A DNA stretch of 64,000 nt from Demequina maris (GTDB lineage: Bacteria; Actinomycetota; Actinomycetes; Actinomycetales; Demequinaceae). The notes under the pieces are model-generated. The model saw only the letters and a list, made by a program, of their open reading frames with translations, was not told where the DNA came from and ran no database searches. Position numbers and translations under genes: made by a program. Numbering within the stretch: the stretch's first letter is position 1; every line of letters starts with the position of its first letter. Shown here piece by piece: positions 8,142-17,127 of the stretch. The stretch covers positions 289,879 to 353,878 of the forward strand of contig NZ_BBLX01000001.1 of assembly GCF_000971155.1 (NCBI RefSeq), in the 5' to 3' direction.

Positions 8142-9968
8142 ATGACCTCCGATGACGCCTCCGCCGAGGCCACCGACGGACCCACCCAGACCTTCGCCGA
8201 TCTGGGCCTCGACGGGCCGATCCTTAAGTCCCTCAAGTCCGTCGGCTACGAGACGCCGTCCGCCATCCAGGCGGAGACGATCCCCCTCCTGCTCGAGGGC
8301 CGCGACGTGGTCGGGCTCGCGCAGACCGGCACGGGCAAGACCGCGGCCTTCGCGCTCCCAATCCTCGCGCGCCTCGACAAGGGCCAGAAGGCGCCGCAGG
8401 CGCTCGTGCTCGCCCCGACGCGCGAGCTCGCGCTCCAGGTCTGCGAGGCGTTCGAGCGCTATGCCGCCGACCTCAAGGGCGTCCACGTGCTGCCCGTGTA
8501 CGGCGGCCAGGGCTACGGCGTCCAGCTGTCGGCGCTGCGGCGAGGCGTCCACGTGGTGGTCGGCACCCCCGGGCGCATCATGGACCACCTCGACAAGGGC
8601 ACGCTCGACCTGTCCGAGCTCAAGTACCTGGTGCTCGACGAGGCCGACGAGATGCTCAAGATGGGCTTCGCCGAGGACGTCGAGACGATCCTCGCCTCCA
8701 CGCCCGACGACAAGCAGGTCGCGCTGTTCTCGGCCACGATGCCGGCCCAGATCCGCCGCCTGTCCCAGCGCTACCTCCACGATCCGGCCGAGATCACGGT
8801 CAAGCGCAAGACGACCACCTCGTCCACGATCACCCAGCGCTACCTCATCGTGTCGTACCAGCAGAAGATGGACGCGCTCACGCGTCTCCTCGAGGTCGAG
8901 AACTTCGAGGCGATGATCGTGTTCACGCGCACCAAGAACGACACCGAGACGGTCGCCGAGCGCCTGCGCGCCCGCGGCCTCGCGGCGGCGGCGATCAGCG
9001 GCGACGTCGCGCAGGCGCAGCGCGAGCGCACCATCAAGCAGCTCAAGGACGGCAAGCTCGACATCCTGGTCGCGACCGACGTCGCCGCGCGCGGCCTCGA
9101 CGTCGACCGCATCAGCCACGTCGTCAACTTCGACATCCCCATCGACACCGAGTCGTACGTCCACCGCGTGGGCCGCACGGGCCGCGCGGGCCGCACGGGC
9201 GACGCGATCAGCTTCATCACGCCGCGCGAGCGTCGCCTCCTCACGGCGATCGAGAAGGCGACCCGCCAGCCCCTCACCGAGATGCACTGGCCGTCCGCCG
9301 ATGAGGTCAACGCGACCCGGCTCGCGCGCTTCGACGACTCGATCACGTCGGCGCTCGAGCAGAGCGACCGCATCAGCCGCTTCCGCGACATCATCGCCCA
9401 CTATGTCGAGCACCACGACGTGCCCGAGGCGGACGTCGCCGCTGCGCTCGCGGTGGTCGCGCAGGGCGAGACTCCGCTGCTGCTCGACCCGGCGGACGAG
9501 CCCAAGCGGCAGTCCTTCGCCCCCGACCGCCGGTCGCGCGACGAGCGCGGCGACCGACGGGACGATGCGCGGGGCGGCGGGCGCGAGGACCGCGGCAGCC
9601 GCGCGTCGCGCGCCCCGGGCGAGGGCTTCACCGCCTACCGCATCGAGGTGGGCAAGCGTCACAAGGTCGAGCCCCGCCAGATCGTGGGCGCGCTCGCGAA
9701 CGAGGGCGGCCTGTCGCGCGGCGACTTCGGCAAGATCACGATCCTGCCCGAGTTCTCGCTCGTCGAGCTCCCCTCGACGCTGCCGCCCTCGGCGCTGGAC
9801 CGGCTGAGCGGGACCCGCATCTCGGGTCGCCTGATCGACATCCGGCCCGACGGCGGGGGGCCGTCGCGGAGCGGCGGGTCTCGCGGCAGGCGCGACGGCG
9901 GCGGCTACGGCGACCGTGACCGCGGCCGGCGGGACGACCGCGGGCCGCGCAAGCCGCGGCGGTACTAG
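8142..9968 (+). CDS. deaD: DEAD-box ATP-dependent RNA helicase with DbpA-type RNA-binding domain
   Basis: 608 residues from the ATG at 8142. Helicase motifs appear in order: Q motif region FADLGLDGPIL, Walker A AQTGTGKT, PTRELALQV, TPGRIMDHL, DEAD, SAT, and HRVGRTGRAGR. After the helicase core come an acidic/basic low-complexity linker (RDERGDRRDDARGGG), a DbpA/CsdA-type RRM-like domain (YRIEVGKRHKVEPRQIVGAL), and a Gly/Arg/Asp-rich tail ending KPRRY. This is the CsdA/DeaD layout used in ribosome assembly and cold-related RNA remodelling. A copy of the dispersed motif CGCATCGTCC lies 31 bases upstream of the start, and another falls in the linker. Confidence 0.92.
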   Translation: MTSDDASAEATDGPTQTFADLGLDGPILKSLKSVGYETPSAIQAETIPLLLEGRDVVGLAQTGTGKTAAFALPILARLDKGQKAPQALVLAPTRELALQVCEAFERYAADLKGVHVLPVYGGQGYGVQLSALRRGVHVVVGTPGRIMDHLDKGTLDLSELKYLVLDEADEMLKMGFAEDVETILASTPDDKQVALFSATMPAQIRRLSQRYLHDPAEITVKRKTTTSSTITQRYLIVSYQQKMDALTRLLEVENFEAMIVFTRTKNDTETVAERLRARGLAAAAISGDVAQAQRERTIKQLKDGKLDILVATDVAARGLDVDRISHVVNFDIPIDTESYVHRVGRTGRAGRTGDAISFITPRERRLLTAIEKATRQPLTEMHWPSADEVNATRLARFDDSITSALEQSDRISRFRDIIAHYVEHHDVPEADVAAALAVVAQGETPLLLDPADEPKRQSFAPDRRSRDERGDRRDDARGGGREDRGSRASRAPGEGFTAYRIEVGKRHKVEPRQIVGALANEGGLSRGDFGKITILPEFSLVELPSTLPPSALDRLSGTRISGRLIDIRPDGGGPSRSGGSRGRRDGGGYGDRDRGRRDDRGPRKPRRY

Positions 9969-10007
9969 CCCGCAGGGTCGCTCCACCCCGCGCCGGCGGG
10001 CGCTCGC

Positions 10008-10013
10008 TAGCAT
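10008..10013 (+). promoter_or_regulatory. -10 box of a probable leaderless promoter
   Basis: TAGCAT ends six bases before the ATG at 10020. In actinobacteria a TANNNT box 6-7 bases before a start codon is the usual mark of a leaderless transcript, and there is no Shine-Dalgarno here. No clear -35 is seen. Confidence 0.5.
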
Positions 10014-10019
10014 CGCCCC

Positions 10020-11378
10020 ATGGGGGACATGACGGTGGAGGCCGCCGTGGCGGCGACGCCCGCGACGCGTGACCGCTACGTCGACCTGGTCCGCGTGGGA
10101 TCGCTGCTCGGCGTGGTGCTGGGCCACTTCGCGATGGCGGCCGTGGTGCTCGACCACGCGACCGGGACCGTCGAGGTCGCGAACGTCCTCGAGACCGCGG
10201 CGTGGACGCGCCCGCTCACCCTCGCGTTCCAGGTGATGCCGCTGTTCTTCGTGGTCGGCGGCTTCGCGCACGCGACGTCCTGGCGATCGCTGCGCGCGCG
10301 GGGCGGGGGCTACGCCGACTTCGTGCACGCGCGCATCGGTCGACTTCTCCTGCCCACGGCCGTGTTCGTGGGGGTCTGGCTCGTCCTCGGCGCCGCCGTC
10401 GAGCTGCTCTGGCCCGACTCCCCCGCGACGGCGCCGCTGCTTCAGATCTCCGGCCAGCTGCTGTGGTTCATCGGGATCTACCTCATCGCGGCGGCCTTCG
10501 CGCCCGCCCTGCTCGCGGCGCACGACCGCTGGGGCGGGTGGACCCTCGCCGTCCTCGTGGGGGCCGCTGTGGCCGTGGACGCGTTGCGGCTGGCGGCCGG
10601 GCTCGACGGGGTGAAGTGGCTCAACTTCGCGTTCGTCTGGCTCGCGATCCACCAGCTCGGTTTCTTCTACGCCGACGGCGTCGCGGAGCGGGTCGGTCCG
10701 CGAAGGCTCGGGGGGACGATGCTCGGGCTGGGCACGGCGTCGCTGGCCGCCCTGGTGGCGTGGGGACCGTACGGCTGGTCGATGGTCTCGTACGACGGCG
10801 AGCCCCTGTCGAACCTCGCGCCGCCGACGGTCGCCCTGCTGGCGTTCGCGTGCGCCCAGGCGGGGCTCGCGCTGCTGCTGCGCGAGCCGGCCCGGCGCCT
10901 GCTCGAACGGCGCCGCGTCTGGACGTTAGTGGTCGCCGGCGGCGCGGTGGCGATGACGGCGTTCCTGTGGCATTTCACCGCGCTCGTCGCGGTGCACGCG
11001 GGCCTCTGGGGCGTGGGCGTGGACCTCGCGGGCGACCCGACCGCCGCACCGTTCTGGTGGGCCAAGCTCGCCATGCTTCCCGCGTTCCTCGCCCTCGTCG
11101 CCGTCCTGGTGCTCGCGTGGCGGCGCTTCGACCGGCCGCCGGGGCGCACGGACCTGGCGGGGCCGTCGGCGTGGCGCGCGTGCGTCGCCGGCCTCTCGGT
11201 CGCGTGCGCGATCGTGGGCATGCTCGGTTTCGCGGTGGTCGGATTCCGCGGCGTCACGACCGGATACGTGGGCCACGTGGCCGTGCTGCCGATGAACGTG
11301 TGGGCCGCGGCGGGGCTGACCGCCGCGGCGATCGCGCTGTCGCGGCTCGCGGTGGCGGCACCGGCGCGGCGGCGGTAG
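10020..11378 (+). CDS. Membrane acyltransferase family 3 protein
   Basis: A 452-residue polytopic protein with about ten to twelve hydrophobic helices. The N-terminus has RYVDLVRVGSLLGVVLGHF, the R-x10-H pattern of acyltransferase_3 enzymes (OafA/NolL type), and then VMPLFFVVGGFAHATSW, also characteristic of this family. Such proteins transfer acyl groups from the cytoplasm to sugars or lipids of the envelope. The target here is unknown and no sugar-biosynthesis genes are adjacent. The promoter appears leaderless. It is convergent with the lipoprotein hydrolase that follows 12 bases later. Confidence 0.85.
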   Translation: MGDMTVEAAVAATPATRDRYVDLVRVGSLLGVVLGHFAMAAVVLDHATGTVEVANVLETAAWTRPLTLAFQVMPLFFVVGGFAHATSWRSLRARGGGYADFVHARIGRLLLPTAVFVGVWLVLGAAVELLWPDSPATAPLLQISGQLLWFIGIYLIAAAFAPALLAAHDRWGGWTLAVLVGAAVAVDALRLAAGLDGVKWLNFAFVWLAIHQLGFFYADGVAERVGPRRLGGTMLGLGTASLAALVAWGPYGWSMVSYDGEPLSNLAPPTVALLAFACAQAGLALLLREPARRLLERRRVWTLVVAGGAVAMTAFLWHFTALVAVHAGLWGVGVDLAGDPTAAPFWWAKLAMLPAFLALVAVLVLAWRRFDRPPGRTDLAGPSAWRACVAGLSVACAIVGMLGFAVVGFRGVTTGYVGHVAVLPMNVWAAAGLTAAAIALSRLAVAAPARRR

Positions 11379-11390
11379 CGCTCTCGACCC

Positions 11391-12245
11391 TCACAGCTCG
11401 TCGAGCAGCTCGCGCACCTGGGCGACGACCGCCACCTGCGGAGGCGTGTCCTCCCAGATCTCGATGTGCTCGCCGCCCTCGACGAGCACGACCTCGGCGT
11501 CGTAGCCCGCCGCGCGGAGCGCATCGGCGAAGTCCTCGGAGGCGCTCAACGGGATGTCGAACCAGGAGAAGTCCTCGGCGTCACCATGGAGCAGGCGCAG
11601 CACCAGATCGGGGTTCCCGCCGATCTGCGCGTACGGATCCGCGGCCTCGTCGCCCGGAGGGTCGAGCGGCGCGCGGTCGTTCGTGTAGTCGACGGTCGCG
11701 ACGTCGTAGGGCCCCTCGTAGCCGACGAAGGCGTCGGGAAGCCGGTCGGCCTCCGCCCCGACCGCGCAGCCGTCGAGATGAGCGGCGCCGCCGAGCGCGG
11801 CCGCTGCGCCGATCCCGGCGCCGAGCGAATGCCCGACGTACACGACCCTGGCGGTGTCGCCGCCGTGCGCGGCCGCATCGTCCACCGCGACGCTGATCGC
11901 GCAGGCGAGGCTGTCCACGGCCTCCTCCGCGGGCCCGACGCCGGACGGCCACTCCACGTTGTAGGTGAGCGCGCCGCCCGCGGCGATCCCGGTGGCCCAG
12001 TCGCTCACGGCCGAGCGGTGCTGCACCGAGCCGTGCGCGAGGATGACCACGGGCCAGCTCCCGTCGTCCGCCGGACCAATGATGGTCATCTCCCGCAGCA
12101 CCGATGCCGGCTCGGTGTAGCCCAGCGTGCGCGGCTCGGCGAGCTCGCAGCCCTCGGTGGGGCACGCGGACGGGCCTTCCTGAGCCGAGCAGCCCGCCGC
12201 GCACAGGAGGCCTGCGGCGATCGCTACCGCTGTCATGCCACGCAT
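11391..12245 (-). CDS. Alpha/beta hydrolase lipoprotein
   Basis: 284 residues from the ATG at 12245, preceded by an AGGGGG ribosome site. The signal sequence ends in the lipobox LLCAAGC (Cys19), so the protein should be anchored outside the membrane. Hydrolase features: ILAHGS (68-73), nucleophile VGHSLGAG with Ser140, HGDAED as the probable acid region and EGGEHIEIW with the probable catalytic His. The family resembles secreted chlorophyllase/dienelactone-hydrolase-like esterases; the substrate is unknown. The upstream gene on the same strand is another lipoprotein about 90 bases away, but it is probably a separate unit. Confidence 0.75.
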   Translation of the reverse strand: MRGMTAVAIAAGLLCAAGCSAQEGPSACPTEGCELAEPRTLGYTEPASVLREMTIIGPADDGSWPVVILAHGSVQHRSAVSDWATGIAAGGALTYNVEWPSGVGPAEEAVDSLACAISVAVDDAAAHGGDTARVVYVGHSLGAGIGAAAALGGAAHLDGCAVGAEADRLPDAFVGYEGPYDVATVDYTNDRAPLDPPGDEAADPYAQIGGNPDLVLRLLHGDAEDFSWFDIPLSASEDFADALRAAGYDAEVVLVEGGEHIEIWEDTPPQVAVVAQVRELLDEL

Positions 12246-12338
12246 CGGCCACCCCCTGCCGGCGGCGGGTCCCCCTCCTTCCATCCTGGCACCGCGAACC
12301 CCGCCTCGCGCGGCCTCGGCGGCACCCCTCGGGGGCCG

Positions 12339-12845
12339 TCAGCGGTCGAGGAGCCCGTCCTGGTCGAGGACCTCGGCGGCGGCGGTGATGGTCTGCTCTC
12401 CGCCGTCCCACGTCACGTTGACGACGACCTCGTCTGCGAGGTCGGCCACCTCCGCCAGGTAGTCGCCGGCGCCGTCGAGGTGCCGCGTGTCCTCGAACTC
12501 GATCCCGACCGCGCCCTCGGACGGCACCTCGTCGCGAGGCGTGTCGGCGGGATAGATGCGGTCGACGCCGTCGACCGGAAGCGTCGCCGCACCTGCCGGC
12601 ATGTACGCGTCGAGCGCATCGTCGAGGACGACGGCCACGGCCACGTCATCCAGCACGACATCCGTGACGTTGACGACCGTGCCGCCGATGCGGAGCGCCG
12701 GGCCCTCGTCGGTGGCGACGATCGCCACCGTCGGGTCGGTGAGCTCGAAGGCGTTCGCGTCGCTCGCGGCGCTCGAGCACCCCGCCAGGACAACCGCTCC
12801 GACGACCACGATCGTCCGCGCCGCGCGCCGCTCAGATCCCACCAT
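12339..12845 (-). CDS. Lipoprotein of unknown function (FxLYD-like beta fold)
   Basis: A 168-residue protein with a signal peptide and lipobox (VVVGAVVLAGC), then mostly beta-strand sequence with many acidic residues. The pattern GGTVVNVTDVVLDDVAV is reminiscent of small immunoglobulin-like lipoproteins (DUF4352/FxLYD type), but I cannot assign it with confidence. No catalytic residues stand out. It is transcribed divergently from the histidine kinase, leaving a 329-base shared upstream region. Confidence 0.7.
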   Translation of the reverse strand: MVGSERRAARTIVVVGAVVLAGCSSAASDANAFELTDPTVAIVATDEGPALRIGGTVVNVTDVVLDDVAVAVVLDDALDAYMPAGAATLPVDGVDRIYPADTPRDEVPSEGAVGIEFEDTRHLDGAGDYLAEVADLADEVVVNVTWDGGEQTITAAAEVLDQDGLLDR

Positions 12846-13097
12846 GATGCCCCCGTCCCGCGCGCGGTCCTCGATGACGACGTCGCTGGTAGCGGGAGCA
12901 TATCGCCCCGGGAGCCCGCTCGCGCGGGCGGCCGCACCGGCGTGCCGTCTGGACCGCGATCGAGTCCGGCTCCGCCGGCGCGACGATGGCGCCGGCCTCG
13001 AGATCTGGATCGGGACGGTTCACCACGGGCACCTCCTGCGTCGCCGCCGGGTCGGACACGCCCGGCCAAGGACGAAAGCCCCGTCGGCGCGCATCTT

Positions 13098-13126
13098 TTG
13101 ACGGTCTGCCAGGGCGCACGTACGTT
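13098..13126 (+). promoter_or_regulatory. Sigma-70-type promoter for the histidine kinase operon
   Basis: -35 TTGACG (13098-13103), a spacer of exactly 17 bases, and -10 TACGTT (13121-13126). The predicted transcript starts near 13133. It therefore excludes the upstream in-frame ATG at 12986 and supports the internal start at 13175. Confidence 0.65.
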
Positions 13127-13161
13127 GAGGAGAAATCCGCGCGACGCCGCGCCGTTCCAGC

Positions 13162-13167
13162 GAGGAG
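13162..13167 (+). promoter_or_regulatory. Ribosome binding site pointing to an ATT start
   Basis: GAGGAG sits seven bases before an in-frame ATT at 13175. No ATG, GTG or TTG lies in frame between the promoter and the first conserved receiver-domain residues. Confidence 0.55.
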
Positions 13168-13174
13168 CGCCGCC

Positions 13175-15403
13175 ATTCCTGACACCGGCCTGATCCTCAT
13201 CATCGGAGACGACCCCGCCTGCGCCGCGGAGCTGCAGGAGGTCGTCGAGGCCGGCGGCTACGCGGTCACCACCGCGGCCGGCAGCGCCTTCGCGATCGAC
13301 GCCGTCATGCGCGTCTCCCCCGACCTCGTCATGGTCGATCCGAGCATCTCGGGCGTCCACCCGTCCACGTTCATCCGTGACCTCAAGGCGAACCCCCGCA
13401 CGCAGGACACCCCCGTCATCCTCATCGCCAACGCGGACGACCCGACCTCGCGCGCGCTCGGACTCGAGGCGGGCGACGACCTGATCAGCCGACCCTTCGA
13501 CCCCCGCGAGGTGCTCGCGCGGGTGGAGCGCCAGGTCACCGTGTCGAAGGTGCGCATGGCGCTGCGCGAGTCGGAGGCGAAGTTCAGGTCCGTGATGGAG
13601 TCCGCCATCGACGCGATCATCTCGGCGGACGCCCGCGGACGGATCCGGTCGTGGAACACGGCCGCGGCGGCGCTGTTCGGCTACACCGAGGACGAGGTGA
13701 TCGGACGCCCGCTCGAGCTCATCATCCCGCCGACCTACCGGCAGCAGCACCGTACCGGCGTGGACCGCGTCTCGGGCGGCGGCGAGACCCATGTGATCGG
13801 CAAGACGGTCGAGCTCTCCGGGCTGCGCGCGAACGGCACCGAGTTCCCCGTGGAGCTGTCGCTCGCGACCTGGTTCCTCGACGACTCGCGCTACTACACC
13901 GGCATCATCCGCGACATCAGCGAGCGCAAGCAGGCCGAGGAGAAGTTCCGGTCCGTGACCGAGTCGGCGATCGACGCGATCATCTCGGCGGACCACTCGG
14001 GCGAGATCATCAGCTGGAACAAGGCCGCCACCAGGATCCTCGGCTACACGGAGGACGAGGTGGTCGGGCACCGGCTCGAGATGATCATCCCGCCACGGTT
14101 CCACGAGGCGCATCGCGCGGGCATGGCACGCTTCACCGCGACCGGCGAGGCGCACGTGATCGGCAAGACCGTCGAGCTCGCCGCGATCCACCGGTCCGGC
14201 GAGGAGCTGCCGATCGAGCTGTCGCTGTCGACCTGGACGGTGCGGGACACGCGCTACTACACAGGCATCATCCGCGACATCCGCGAACGCAAGCGCGCCG
14301 AGGACGCGCTGCGTACCAGCGAGGCCGAGCTGCGCGAGCGCACCGAGGAGCTCGGGCGCAAGAACGATGCGCTGGTGGAGACCCTGGCCCGGTTGAACGA
14401 GATGCAGGACCAGCTGGTGATCCAGGAGAAGATGGCCTCGCTGGGCAAGCTCAGCGCCGGGATGGCGCATGAGATCAACAATCCAGCGGCGTCCGCGCAG
14501 CGCGGAGCGGCTCAGCTCCGTGCGGCCTTCACGCGGCTCGACCGGATCCACCGGCGGCTGTGCGCCGTCGGTCTGACCCCGCCCCAGCACGCGGAGATCG
14601 ATCGGCTCGACACCCTCATCGTCGACCGGGCGCTGCGTCCGGCGGAGCTCAACGCCGTCACGCGCAGCGATCGCGAGGAGCAGCTCGAGGAGTGGCTCGA
14701 GGAGCTCGACGGCGAGGTCGCCGGCGACGTGGCCGCATCGCTCGTCAGCCTCGGGTTCACCACCGAGGACCTGGAACGACTCCGCTCCACCTTCGACGAT
14801 GCGGCGATGCCGACGGTGGTCGAGTGGGTCGGCTTCACCTACACGGTCCATTCCCTCTTCTCCGAGATCGCCGTCGGCACGAGCCGGATCGTCGAGCTGG
14901 TGAAGGCGCTGAAGACCTACACCTACATGGACCAGGCACCGGTGCGGGAGACGGACGTTCGCGAGGGGCTCGACAACACCCTGATCATCCTGCACAACAA
15001 GCTCAAGAAGGGCGTGACCGTCGTGCGGGAGTACGAGGAGGCCCTTCCCCGGATCCAGGCGTTCGCGAGCGAGCTCAACCAGGTGTGGACCAACATCGTC
15101 GACAACGCCGTCGACGCCATGAACGGCGAGGGACGGATCGTCGTGCGGGCGTTCCACCGCGACCCGTGGGTGGTGGTGCAGATCGAGAACGACGGCCCCG
15201 TGATCCCCCGCGAGGTCAGGTCGCAGATCTTCGACCCGTTCTTCACCACGAAGGGCCCCGGTGAGGGAACCGGCCTCGGTCTCAACATCTCGAGGTCGAT
15301 CGTCGTGCAGAAGCATCACGGCGAGATCGATGTCACCTCGCGGCCAGGCCAGACCTGCTTCGAGGTCAGGCTCCCGGTCGACTACACGCCGCCGGAGCTC
15401 TAG
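13175..15403 (+). CDS. Hybrid receiver/tandem-PAS sensor histidine kinase, apparent ATT start
   Basis: About 742 residues if translation starts at ATT 13175. Domains: an N-terminal receiver (DLVMVDPSISG, phospho-acceptor Asp about 55; the usual Lys is Arg in LISRPFDP); two near-duplicate PAS domains (about 134-255 and 256-378), both containing ESAIDAIISAD, GYTEDEV and RYYTGIIRDI; a short coiled coil; HisKA with MAHEINNP; then an ATPase domain with N-box NIVDNAVDAM, IFDPFFTTK and GEGTGLGLNIS. There are no membrane segments, so it is cytosolic. It is followed ten bases later by the response regulator/flavoprotein fusion, its likely partner. The ATT start is inferred from the promoter and ribosome site and is unusual. 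Alternatives are the ATG at 12986, upstream of the promoter, or the CTG at 13190. Confidence 0.85.
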   Translation: MPDTGLILIIGDDPACAAELQEVVEAGGYAVTTAAGSAFAIDAVMRVSPDLVMVDPSISGVHPSTFIRDLKANPRTQDTPVILIANADDPTSRALGLEAGDDLISRPFDPREVLARVERQVTVSKVRMALRESEAKFRSVMESAIDAIISADARGRIRSWNTAAAALFGYTEDEVIGRPLELIIPPTYRQQHRTGVDRVSGGGETHVIGKTVELSGLRANGTEFPVELSLATWFLDDSRYYTGIIRDISERKQAEEKFRSVTESAIDAIISADHSGEIISWNKAATRILGYTEDEVVGHRLEMIIPPRFHEAHRAGMARFTATGEAHVIGKTVELAAIHRSGEELPIELSLSTWTVRDTRYYTGIIRDIRERKRAEDALRTSEAELRERTEELGRKNDALVETLARLNEMQDQLVIQEKMASLGKLSAGMAHEINNPAASAQRGAAQLRAAFTRLDRIHRRLCAVGLTPPQHAEIDRLDTLIVDRALRPAELNAVTRSDREEQLEEWLEELDGEVAGDVAASLVSLGFTTEDLERLRSTFDDAAMPTVVEWVGFTYTVHSLFSEIAVGTSRIVELVKALKTYTYMDQAPVRETDVREGLDNTLIILHNKLKKGVTVVREYEEALPRIQAFASELNQVWTNIVDNAVDAMNGEGRIVVRAFHRDPWVVVQIENDGPVIPREVRSQIFDPFFTTKGPGEGTGLGLNISRSIVVQKHHGEIDVTSRPGQTCFEVRLPVDYTPPEL

Positions 15404-15412
15404 GGGTTCACC

Positions 15413-17074
15413 ATGGCCAAGCCGATCATCCTCGCCGTCGACGACGAGCCGCACGTCCTGAACGCCGTCGCGCGCGACCTCCAGGAGCGCTACCGCGGCG
15501 ACTACCGCATCGTGAAGGCGCTGTCCGGGCAGGAGGCCCTCGAGGCGGTCCAGGAGTTCAAGCGGCGCGGCAACGCGGTCGCCCTGTTCGTGGTGGACCA
15601 GCGGATGCCGGGGATGAGCGGCGTGGAGCTGCTGACCGAGGCCATCACGTTCTATCCCGACGCGAAGCGGGTGCTGCTGACGGCGTACGCCGACACCAAC
15701 GCAGCGATTGCCAGCATCAACGAGGTCGCCCTCGACTACTACCTGATGAAGCCGTGGGATCCTCCCGAGGAGCAGCTCTACCCCGTCCTCGACGACCTGC
15801 TGGACGGCTGGGCCGCGGACGTCCCGGTGCCCTACGACGGCATCAGGGTGGCGGGCACGCTGTGGTCGCCTCGCTCGCACGCGGTGAAGGAGTTCCTCGC
15901 GCGCGGACAGATCCCGTACCAGTGGCTCGACATCGAGAAGGACGACGAGGCGCGCGCCCTCGTCGAGGCGTCCACCGGGGACCGGAGCGTGGTCCCCGTG
16001 CTCTTCTTCCCCGACGGGACCCTGCTCGAGGACCCCGACCTGCACGTGCTGGCCGACAAGGTGGGGCTGCGGACGCCGGCGCTCAAGCCGTTCTACGACC
16101 TCATCGTCATCGGCGCCGGCCCCGCGGGCCTCGCGGCCGCGGTGTACGGAGCCTCCGAGGGACTGCGCACGGTGGTGGTCGAACGGGAGGTCCCGGGGGG
16201 CCAGGCGGGGACGAGCGCGCGCATCGAGAACTATCTGGGATTCCCCCAGGGCATCGGTGGGGCGGACCTCGCGAGGCGCGCCGCGACCCAGGCGAGGCGG
16301 CTCGGCGCGGAGCTGCTGGTCGCGCAGGAGGTCACGGGGGTGCGCCTGGAGGGGCCGTACCGCATCGTCACGCTCGACGACGGCAGCGAGCTTCGCTGTC
16401 ATGCGCTGCTGATCGCGACCGGGGTGACCCTCCGGACCCTCGACGTCCCCGGGCTCGAGCCGCTGCTCGGCGCATCGGTCTACTACGGCGCGGCCACATC
16501 GGAGGCGTCGAACTACCGCGACCGGGACGTGCTCGTCGTCGGGGGCGCGAACTCCGCGGGGCAGGGCGCGCTGTTCCTGTCGAGATTCGCGCGCAGCGTC
16601 ACCATCCTGGTGCGCAAGCACTCGCTCCGCCACAGCATGTCCCAGTACCTGATCGACCAGATCGAGCGCACGCCGAACATCGCGGTGAGACCGAGCACGG
16701 AGATCAGCGCCGTCACCGGCGACGCGCGTCTCGAGACCGTGACCCTCGTGGACCGTGGGGCCGGAGAGAGCACGACGATGCCGGCCGACGCGATCTTCAT
16801 CTTCGTGGGCGCGGTCGCGCGGTCGGACCTGGTCGCGGACCTCGTCGAGCTCGACGCCGCGGGCTTCGTCCTGACCGGACAGGACCTGATCGCGGGCGGC
16901 AGGCGCCCGCGCGGCTGGCACCTGCAGCGTGACCCGCTGCTGATGGAGTCGAGCGTCCCGGGCATCTTCGCCGCGGGCGACGTGCGACACGACGTGGTGA
17001 GACGCGTCGCGTCCGCCGTGGGCCAGGGCTCGGTCGCGGTGAGCGCGGTGCACCGGTACCTCGAGACCGTCTAG
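15413..17074 (+). CDS. Response regulator fused to thioredoxin reductase-like flavoprotein
   Basis: 553 residues. Residues 1-130 are a receiver (VDDEP, phospho-acceptor Asp62 in VVDQRMPGMSG, LMKPW Lys113). Residues about 145-220 look like a glutaredoxin/thioredoxin fold, but SPRS stands where the active-site CxxC would be. Residues about 228-553 are a TrxR-type FAD/NAD(P)H oxidoreductase (IGAGPAGLAAA, PGGQAGTSARIENYLGFP, VVGGANSAGQ, GIFAAGDVR). The NADPH domain reads VYYGAATSEA where TrxR has its CATC, and I see only one Cys in the whole chain (ELRCHALL), so it cannot be a standard disulfide reductase. This fusion is a known family whose output is undefined. It lies directly after the kinase and is probably phosphorylated by it. 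Confidence 0.88.
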   Translation: MAKPIILAVDDEPHVLNAVARDLQERYRGDYRIVKALSGQEALEAVQEFKRRGNAVALFVVDQRMPGMSGVELLTEAITFYPDAKRVLLTAYADTNAAIASINEVALDYYLMKPWDPPEEQLYPVLDDLLDGWAADVPVPYDGIRVAGTLWSPRSHAVKEFLARGQIPYQWLDIEKDDEARALVEASTGDRSVVPVLFFPDGTLLEDPDLHVLADKVGLRTPALKPFYDLIVIGAGPAGLAAAVYGASEGLRTVVVEREVPGGQAGTSARIENYLGFPQGIGGADLARRAATQARRLGAELLVAQEVTGVRLEGPYRIVTLDDGSELRCHALLIATGVTLRTLDVPGLEPLLGASVYYGAATSEASNYRDRDVLVVGGANSAGQGALFLSRFARSVTILVRKHSLRHSMSQYLIDQIERTPNIAVRPSTEISAVTGDARLETVTLVDRGAGESTTMPADAIFIFVGAVARSDLVADLVELDAAGFVLTGQDLIAGGRRPRGWHLQRDPLLMESSVPGIFAAGDVRHDVVRRVASAVGQGSVAVSAVHRYLETV

Positions 17075-17127
17075 GAGGGCGCGCTCCCGGCGCGGTCGGC
17101 GGGCCGGGGTCGGCGACGGTGTCGGGG

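Larger units (their letters stand above)
12846..13174. other. 329-base divergent intergenic region
   Basis: The region lies between the lipoprotein start and the kinase start. It holds the kinase promoter (13098-13126) and ribosome site. Frames that cross it show no recognisable protein: they give Arg/Pro/Ala-rich translations typical of non-coding high-G+C sequence. No other element was recognised. Confidence 0.6.
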
